Assembly (NCBI GenBank): GCA_030917245.1
Contig: JAUPVA010000083.1
Location: forward strand, 1 to 6,356
Reading direction: 5' to 3'
Length of the DNA stretch: 6,356 nucleotides
From: Patescibacteria group bacterium
Lineage (GTDB): Bacteria; Patescibacteriota; Saccharimonadia; Saccharimonadales; Saccharimonadaceae
The translations under genes and the position numbers were made by a program. The notes under the pieces are model-generated. The model made no database searches. It saw only the letters and a program-made list of their open reading frames with translations, and had not been told where the DNA came from. Shown here piece by piece: positions 5,356-6,356 of the stretch; position 1 is the stretch's first letter; each line of letters begins with the position of its first letter.

Positions 5356-6177
5356 ATGTCAGATAAATCAGCTACATTAAAACAAGGACAAATAGACATA
5401 TTAGAATTGCTGTATAAATACAGGTTTAGTAGTCGTCAGTTGTTATTGGATAGTTTGGGTGAAGGTAGTGGGACAGATACTAACTTGTATCAGAAACTAG
5501 AAGTCCTCATTAAGCATGGTTTGGTATTTAAACGCCATGAGCCGCGCCAGAAACTGCTCGGTGTACCATTTGCGTATTCGCTAACTCCCAAGGGTCTCAA
5601 AGTCCTCCAGGTACTCCCTGGACACGACCACGTTACGGATTCCGTCATTAAAGGTTGGTATCGCAACAAAACCGTTGACCAGAAGTTTGTGAACCGCACC
5701 ATAGCCATCCATAAATACACCAGCCTGCTTAGCAAGTTCTATCCATCCCTGAAAGTCTTTACGCAGCGTGACCTAGTGAAGTTCACGTACTTTCCCAAAC
5801 ACTTACCCGACGCGGTCCTTTCTCTTCCAGTAGAGGAGGGGACTCCACTCCGCTACTTCTTTGATCTCATACCGGCCGGCCTGCCCAGAAAAGCCCTCGA
5901 CGGTAAACTCATGAACTACTGCTCGTTCTTCGAATCCGGCAGTTGGGAAGTGACGAAAAGTGACAACCCTGCCATTCTCCTTGTCGCCAGTAATGGCCGT
6001 GCCGAACGGCAGCTACAATATATCGCTCGTGCCAGGCTGCAACGCTACGATGAACTCGATCTCCGCATCTTCACGACAACCGTCCAGGCCTTAGCCCGTT
6101 TGAACGGTGAAGGACTCATATGGACTCGGGTTGACGATACCGACGAACCCCTCGAACTTACGCAGCTACTTAGTTAA
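5356..6177 (+). CDS. Replic_Relax-like winged-helix protein
   Basis: A 273-residue protein resembling the Replic_Relax family, found on plasmids and integrative elements and linked to plasmid replication or relaxation functions. Residues about 8-90 form a winged-helix DNA-binding domain (QIDILELLYKYRFSSRQLL, then LIKHGLVFKR and YSLTPKGLKVL). The C-terminal half has the pattern PDAV (D152), FFDLIPAG (D170) and a following lysine in GKLMNY (K184), then ILLVASNGRAERQLQYI. This resembles a restriction-endonuclease-like core, with D170 where such cores often have glutamate. Whether it is catalytically active cannot be decided here. ATG at 5356 has a modest GGAAG site 9 bases upstream. Codon choice shifts within the gene: about the first 170 bases are AT-rich with TTG/TTA leucines, and the remainder is C-rich with many CTC codons. 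It diverges from the integration module and has no adjacent partner gene downstream on its strand. Family assignment is moderately confident; function is inferred. Confidence 0.72.
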   Translation: MSDKSATLKQGQIDILELLYKYRFSSRQLLLDSLGEGSGTDTNLYQKLEVLIKHGLVFKRHEPRQKLLGVPFAYSLTPKGLKVLQVLPGHDHVTDSVIKGWYRNKTVDQKFVNRTIAIHKYTSLLSKFYPSLKVFTQRDLVKFTYFPKHLPDAVLSLPVEEGTPLRYFFDLIPAGLPRKALDGKLMNYCSFFESGSWEVTKSDNPAILLVASNGRAERQLQYIARARLQRYDELDLRIFTTTVQALARLNGEGLIWTRVDDTDEPLELTQLLS

Positions 6178-6193
6178 CTCACTCGTGACACGC

Positions 6194-6228
6194 AAAAAGC
6201 CGGAAGTCTAAAGCTAGACTTCCGGGCT
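6194..6228 (-). terminator. Intrinsic terminator (second of a tandem pair, leftward)
   Basis: CCGGAAGTCTA (6200-6210) and TAGACTTCCGG (6215-6225) form a perfect 11-base stem with loop AAGC. On the minus strand the stem is followed by a run of five T (complement of 6194-6198), so it terminates leftward transcription. The plus-strand side lacks a T tract, but the strong hairpin may also help end the convergent Replic_Relax-like transcript 20 bases after its stop. Confidence 0.75.
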
Positions 6229-6262
6229 GCTGATGCTTTCCTGACAGAAAACATCACCTCGT

Positions 6263-6287
6263 AAAAAGAGGAGCTTAGTGCTCCTCT
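6263..6287 (-). terminator. Intrinsic terminator overlapping the stop of the leftward gene
   Basis: AGAGGAGC (6267-6274) and GCTCCTCT (6280-6287) form an 8-base stem with a 5-base loop. On the minus strand a run of T (complement of 6263-6267) follows. The stop codon of the leftward gene is in the loop, so one arm of the hairpin is coding sequence. Confidence 0.7.
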
Positions 6288-6356
6288 GCGAGATAGACGG
6301 TAAGGACCCGCTCCACTTCATTACTGAGCGGATCGGCCCAGCTCTCAAATGCCGAA
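6275..6356 (-). CDS. C-terminal end of an unidentified leftward gene (5' partial)
   Basis: Reading leftward from the window edge, one frame is open for 26 codons, ending in SNEVERVLTVYLAEEH and a TAA at 6275-6277. Two leftward intrinsic terminators directly after the stop support a real gene ending here. Too little is visible to recognise a family. It is convergent with the Replic_Relax-like gene. Confidence 0.5.
   Translation of the reverse strand, partial: SAFESWADPLSNEVERVLTVYLAEEH

Larger units (their letters stand above)
2904..6356. mobile_element. Integrative element inserted at tRNA-Glu (far end outside window)
   Basis: A site-specific serine recombinase gene reads into the 3' end of an intact tRNA gene and is preceded by two small putative DNA-binding proteins. 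Beyond a divergent control region lie a Replic_Relax-like gene and the end of another gene. The sequence left of the tRNA looks like ordinary operonic chromosome. This layout is typical of an element integrated at a tRNA 3' end. I searched by eye for a second copy of the tRNA 3' segment to the right and found none, so the other junction should lie beyond 6356. The left boundary lies somewhere within the tRNA; the exact crossover cannot be read from one junction. Confidence 0.65.

Noticed and set aside
5490..5735. An 81-codon minus-strand frame inside the Replic_Relax-like gene
   Set aside because: It is antisense to a coherent protein and has no translation signals.
6308..6332. Inverted repeat CCGCTC ... 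GAGCGG near the right edge
   Set aside because: It lies in the open frame of the partial leftward gene, has a 12-base spacer and no T tract, so it is probably incidental.
1..6356. Reassigned genetic code with TGA as glycine or tryptophan
   Set aside because: All genes are full length under the standard bacterial code and contain no internal TGA, whereas a reassigned code would show frequent in-frame TGA.
2968..6356. A second copy of the tRNA-Glu 3' end marking the other boundary of the element
   Set aside because: By eye I found no match to the T-arm or acceptor sequence to the right of the tRNA, so the boundary is probably outside the window.

Overview
The window looks like bacterial chromosome from a small-genome lineage, most likely Candidate Phyla Radiation (Patescibacteria), with Saccharibacteria-type organisms the best guess. 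This rests on gene content and style, not on a marker gene: a DUF3048 (YerB-type) protein coupled to a compact histidine kinase and a receiver-only response regulator, a serine recombinase lodged in a tRNA gene, and a Replic_Relax-like protein. The standard bacterial code works: all frames are intact without reassigning TGA. All eight stop codons visible are TAA or TAG.

Left part (1-2967) appears to be resident chromosome, all on the + strand. A DUF3048 protein (its N-terminus lies off the window) overlaps by 10 bases a two-TM sensor histidine kinase. A single-domain response regulator follows 24 bases later, then a tRNA-Glu(CTC) with encoded CCA and its own good promoter. The kinase has all its catalytic boxes and the regulator has the complete phospho-acceptor set, so they probably form a cognate envelope-signalling pair.

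Right part (from within the tRNA to at least 6356) looks like an integrative mobile element inserted at the tRNA gene. Its integration module runs leftwards: a ribbon-helix-helix protein, a 59-residue basic AT-hook-like protein, then a large serine recombinase whose start overlaps the preceding gene. The recombinase frame has no stop before the tRNA. Its last 20 codons and its stop lie on the antisense strand of the tRNA, so its C-terminus in the integrated state appears to be set by the target gene. A terminator-like hairpin for rightward transcription out of the tRNA lies inside the recombinase coding region.

The ribbon-helix-helix gene is bracketed by a 28-base imperfect inverted repeat (24 of 28 identical), not explained by any coding function. 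A divergent AT-rich control region of about 290 bases separates it from a rightward gene for a winged-helix, Replic_Relax-like protein, perhaps a DNA-processing component of the element. At the right edge, the 3' end of a leftward gene is visible, followed by two tandem intrinsic terminators. The far end of the element is not in the window.
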